From the NCBI RefSeq assembly GCF_041260155.1, contig NW_027248277.1, forward strand, positions 5,130,410-5,194,409: 64,000 nt of DNA, written 5' to 3'. Below are positions 57,326-64,000 of this stretch, in pieces. Numbering within the stretch: the stretch's first letter is position 1; every line of letters begins with the position of its first letter. The position numbers were made by a program, and so were the translations under genes. Source of the stretch: Ptychodera flava. Its lineage: Eukaryota; Hemichordata; Enteropneusta; Ptychoderidae. The notes under the pieces are model-generated. The model was not told the origin of the DNA, did not search any database, and saw only the letters and a program-made list of their open reading frames with translations.

Positions 57326-60300
57326 CGTGTAAAATGCAGTGTTATTGTTTACATTTGAATTATAGTTCGGATCAGAATTAAAATGTCAACAATACATATA
57401 CAGTCTACTCTTGTACAGACTGACTTTTTAAGCTGCATACTTTTTACCTGAAGAAGATTTTGGTGTAGAAAAAGATATTGTCGTTAAACGCAAAAATATT
57501 GAAAACAAAAATCAAACCCCTACTTGCCCTTTACAGTAGGTGAATGATGTCATTTTTTTCACTCTGATTCCCGTCACTCGATACTGAAAAGAATTCAAAT
57601 ACTGACAAGAGACAATACGATATAATAATATTGTGGGTAAGAGAAAAGAAAAACATTTAAATATGGCAAAAAATAAATGTAAAAATATGTTTTTTTCGGC
57701 AATTTGTGTGATAGATGTAATTTTGAAGGCTATTAATACATTAAGTCTACTTATGAAACGGTGGCATGCTTTAATTTCTGAACCCCATTTTGACGTTTTC
57801 TGCTACACTTTTTGCTAAATTTGGTGTATCAGGGTAAAAACGATCTCAAAATTATAAAAAGAAAACCTGTTCAGGAATAAAAATGTGCTAGTGTGAAACA
57901 TGAGCAGATGTCGCTCCATTGTTGTGCAGCCCATGAACCAGTAGATTCTACCTTTCTTGCAGTGAGTACTCTACATTAATAATTCTATTACTAACATGGC
58001 TTCGTCGTTTTTCTATTGTCATGCCTGACTGAAACCGTCTTGGGTAAATTGCGCCTATATGTTACTAGAATTTTCCCTTTGTCATATTACCCTGGAACCA
58101 TCGTGATTACTTTTCTTGAAATCCATCCAAGGAAACTCATATGCAATTAGTTTCTAATATTATTATGTTATATATATTATTATTATTATTCTGTTATGAA
58201 ATCATATGATTAATCGTCTCGGGTGTTAAAGTCGCAATTCTTAACCTAAAATAATTGCGTAAATTATTGACGACATCACTAGTTCCATGGTGTCGGTCTT
58301 TTGTCTTGAACCATTTGTCAAGTTAAGCGTTTGATAAAATTCAAAACCATTCATGCCAACAATAATTTAAATACGGCGCATACTTTCTGGTTTCCGACCA
58401 AGGTAGAATGGAAAGACAGTCGGATTGACAGTCAGGTTTTAATATAACCCTTCTGATATGCTGCTTGTGTGGTCTCCTATTAGGTGGCCTGTGAGGTAAC
58501 CAATGATGTTAAAGTCTCCTTGCGAAAAATTGGGACAATTTTAATATTCACAATGTAGATATAAAGGGCCACTTTAATTAAAACATTAATAAGTGTTCCT
58601 TAGGTCACCGTGAGATTGAAAGTTCCACCGGGAAAGTTGAAGCAAAAGTTTGAAGTCTCCGTTTTCTGGGCTCACGTGACCTTATCAATCGTTCGTCCGT
58701 AGAAAATCAATTAAAATTTGGTTTTTTTTCCATCTTCAAGACATGCTTTTCGCGATCCTTTTTGCCAACCTGTTGCCAATCGTTCTCTGTGACTTCGATG
58801 AACCTTTCGTGTCTGAGGAATGGAAGTGTTCACATCTTTCAGTGACTGAGTATGATGGTGTCGTGATAAACGTAGTTGTTCAACAGGAAGTAGATTGCAC
58901 AGAAGAGTTGTGGAACTTACCTGAAAGACTTGAGAAACTTGAACCATTTGAGACTAAGGTTCTTTACAAAGCAATTGGTCCGTTCATTAAGGGAACCAAA
59001 ACATATCGACTCCGACTATCGACTACCTGTTTCCGAGACAGAGGCTGAAGCAGAGTCAGAGAGTTAAACGGACAGCCTATAAAGAGAGATATCCACTGAC
59101 AGAGCCAAGTGTCGAAGAACACAGATACGTATTTCGTTTTCGTTTCATCATTATATGTGTGAAATCTTCAAATCTTTTTACCTATTCTTAGAATGCTCTT
59201 GGTAACGACAGATTTGTTTAAGCATTTCTAATGCGCAAACTACAAAAAAGACATGTTCCTTTCCGTGGCATACTCTATGATAGAACCCCATCGTCTTGAA
59301 GGGCGCCCTGGGTCGTTCAAAGGGATATGGTGTACTTTGCCTGTACGTTTCCTCGCGACTGGCGGCAGAATACACCGTATCCCATGGGATCTAAGATCTC
59401 AGAATCAGAGTCTGAGTAGGGTACGGCTGAACTGCATACATGCTTCGGTTGGGACGGGGAGTGAACGGACAGCATCTGGCGAAGAAAGACGCGATGACGA
59501 GTTGTTTTCTGTGGCCGCGATGTTGAATGTGAAGTTGAAGACCCTCCGGAGATTTGAGTATGGGAGAATAACCAGGGTAACTATTTTTGAACTTGCTGGC
59601 GACACCATTGCTAGGATTACAAAGTACTGATCGTGCGTTGGCTGTTCCCCGTCTCAGTGACAAAGACAAAGGGGCAGGTAATGAGAAATCGCTAAATATG
59701 GAATTACGAAATCTGATTGTTTAAACCAAGGGGTACTGTCATAGGCTGTTCAATTTTACTTGGAAGTAAAGCTAAAATTACCACATCTTCATGATGCGAA
59801 CATGGCTAGAATTCAATCAAGGATTTAATAATCATACTAAAAAGTATGTAACTATTGGCAGCTACCAGACTAGAGTAAAAAGGACGCACTATGTGCGAAC
59901 ATGCGCGATTAACAACTTCCGGGAGACCAAAAACTAGCACATTTCAAAATTTTTGATTGCCATGTTCTGCGTACACGATCTATGGCTGCAGACGACCAGA
60001 ACAACATTACCTCGACTGAGGGTGCTTCTATCTAAAAGAGGGATCTGACTTACAACAACAATGGCGGTTTGCCTGTATCTGCGTCTTACTACGTGCTGCT
60101 TTTATGGTCTCGTGTGACCCTGTGAATAGCGAAATCGCCGCATTTTTTCAGGAGCCAATCTATGGAGATGGGACGGGTGATGTGGGGATCTATCGCTCAC
60201 GTTGCTGGCCACAGACATTTGTCTGTGACATGGCCAACACTGGTACTACACTATCACTTGTCGATATGCTCCGTTGCATTTGAAATATTTTGGGTTTTTT

Positions 60301-60415
60301 TTGCAATCCGACGTAACAACGTCCACTCTTACTCTCAGTCAAAGACGAGATGTCACAAATGAAAATATAGATGCATAGAGGCATTTGCATTGACTCGTAC
60401 TTGCCAATATCAAAG

Positions 60416-62360
<1,945 letters not shown>

Positions 62361-63906
62361 AGAAATACGTCATCAACCATGAACTGAAAATTTGACTGAC
62401 TTTGTGAGACGTTAAATGTAAAATGTGTCCAGTAAACATTTATGTAACTTTAAGCGACGAGCGACTGGGGAAAAATAACGGGTACATCACAGGCCAATCA
62501 ATGTGTAATGATTGACATACTTGTCCTTCACGCTGTGTCAAACTTTCAGTTCATGTAACTTTAATACACAGATCCGTAATTGGTAGCCTTCACACCTAAT
62601 TAAGATTTATTAATAAAAATAATCTGCATATCAGTGTTCACATCTATACTCACACAAAAAAGTAATTGGACTCACTGAAATTCTACCCGATGAAATACCT
62701 CTACTAGCCGATGAAATAAATTTGTATTGCATCAAACGTAAAGTAGGAAGACTTAATGTATTAAATGTATCACCTTCGGCTTGCATTTGTATGGCTCCAT
62801 GTAAAATACTTATGTACCATGTACATACTCATTACCTCGAACCAAAAAATTCAGGATATCGGTATGAAATATCCTCACTGCGTCTTTCACAGATTTTATG
62901 TTTTGCTTTTAATACCATATAAGACACTCGCCTGTGTTTCTTCACGTTATATCCAATTAATATTTAGCAATTGTGTCACATTTTTCACGTTTTAGGGATC
63001 AAGGATTGTAGGTGAAGAAGTGGTCATGTGTTTCAATGGAACCGTGGACCTGTATACCGGACACTTTGGGTTGACAACTAGCAAAAGAATGGACGTAAGT
63101 AAGCTATGACTTGATACCTCGTAACTGTGCAGCTTTTGCACAAAACGTAAATCATTTGCTTTTCGAGAACACGGTACAACCATAGTTCCTCGAGTTATTG
63201 GAACTGTATTTGAACTGAAGTGATATTTCACATTTATAAAAAGTAGTCATAACTTAATCAAAATTCACGAGCAGTGTTGTTTCAAGTGAGATCTCCTTGA
63301 TGGCGATAGTGAGTGACCATCCTCATAGCCAGACAATAACAAAGAAGAGAAGACCGAGTTGAACACATGATATTATGTTTCTCTTTCACGTTTTTTAAAG
63401 CAGTGCCCTGAGCTATTGGCTGGAGACATCTGGTGGCATCCTTCTGGAGAGATTACATGGTCTTCAAGTGTGGTTTACTGCATGCATACCCATCGTGATG
63501 ATTACTTCCTGTACTATTGCTTGTACCACCATCCAGAAGTTGATATCGAAAAATGATGACAAATTTTGGATACAGGAACAATGCCGATGGACACCTGAGA
63601 ATAAAAATGGAGTCATTATTTTTAAAGTTTCTTTTAAGCTGTTAGGACACTGTAGGGCTGATTCTCTCGACATACATTATGTAGCTGCATATTAAGGGCT
63701 TACATTTGTTATTTGCCATTACACTGTCTAAGTTGTTCTGTGAAATAATTGGAATGGTGCATTATCCATCCTAAAGAGGAGGATAATGTTTCATACACTG
63801 TGATTGCTGAAGCTTAGAAATAATTAATAAAAACCTTCAGTGGAACTTGTGAAATAGTACACACTTACCGTAACCGGTTTTAAATTTGGAAGACGACAAA
63901 AGTTGC

Positions 63907-63908
<2 letters not shown>

Positions 63909-63967
<59 letters not shown>
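63909..63967. repeat. (CT)n microsatellite (block C)
   Basis: Pure CT tract of ~58 bp, counterpart of 50958-50998. Confidence 0.97.
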
Positions 63968-63970
<3 letters not shown>

Positions 63971-64000
63971 CTATTTTTAGTCTGAAAACTGATACAATAT

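Overview
The window is AT-rich eukaryotic nuclear DNA, almost certainly from a marine invertebrate animal. The reasons are spliced genes with GT-AG introns, CR1/L2-type LINE fragments, tRNA-derived SINEs, many short inverted-repeat DNA transposons, a 430-bp satellite, and a KMT5A-like SET gene. A lancelet, hemichordate or lophotrochozoan would fit, but the sequence alone does not settle it. No bacterial, phage or CRISPR features are present.

Layout. 1-9784: a tandem satellite array, cut by the left edge, with a ~430-bp long monomer and a ~301-bp short monomer that alternate in the middle. 10-13.4 kb: two divergent ORFs that are the N- and C-terminal halves of one DUF7869-type (transposase-like) protein, consistent with an internal inversion. 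13.4-16.6 kb: simple repeats, a CpG-rich block, a 192-bp foldback and an inverted-repeat element. 16780-20190: a four-exon gene for a 278-aa SET-domain protein, with a transposon in intron 2 and a TTAA-type MITE exactly at its stop codon. 20.2-24.8 kb: several MITEs, a 138-bp tandem duplication, a one-ORF gene for a small I-PpoI-like His-Cys-box endonuclease (22659-23066) and a miRNA-like hairpin. 25.1-26.5 kb: a second, short piece of the same satellite.

From about 29.3 kb to the right edge the window is three tandem copies of a block carrying a small secreted, six-cysteine protein gene of unknown family. Copy A (~29.3-40.8 kb) is old and diverged, with two 1-bp deletions in exon 1. Copy B (~40.8-51 kb) has an intact three-exon gene for 187 aa. 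Copy C (56.3 kb to the edge) is a recent duplicate of B that has lost the exon-1 splice donor. Comparing copies dates insertions: a 2.48-kb TIR element in A, a LINE 3' end shared by B and C but not A, and a TTAA element in B with a clean empty site in C.

The strongest leads are the endonuclease with its full set of His-Cys-box positions, the split DUF7869 gene, the SET gene whose stop codon lies in a transposon target site, and the three-stage secreted-protein cluster. No operon-like system joins these genes; the region looks like a transposon-rich gene-birth and gene-decay zone.
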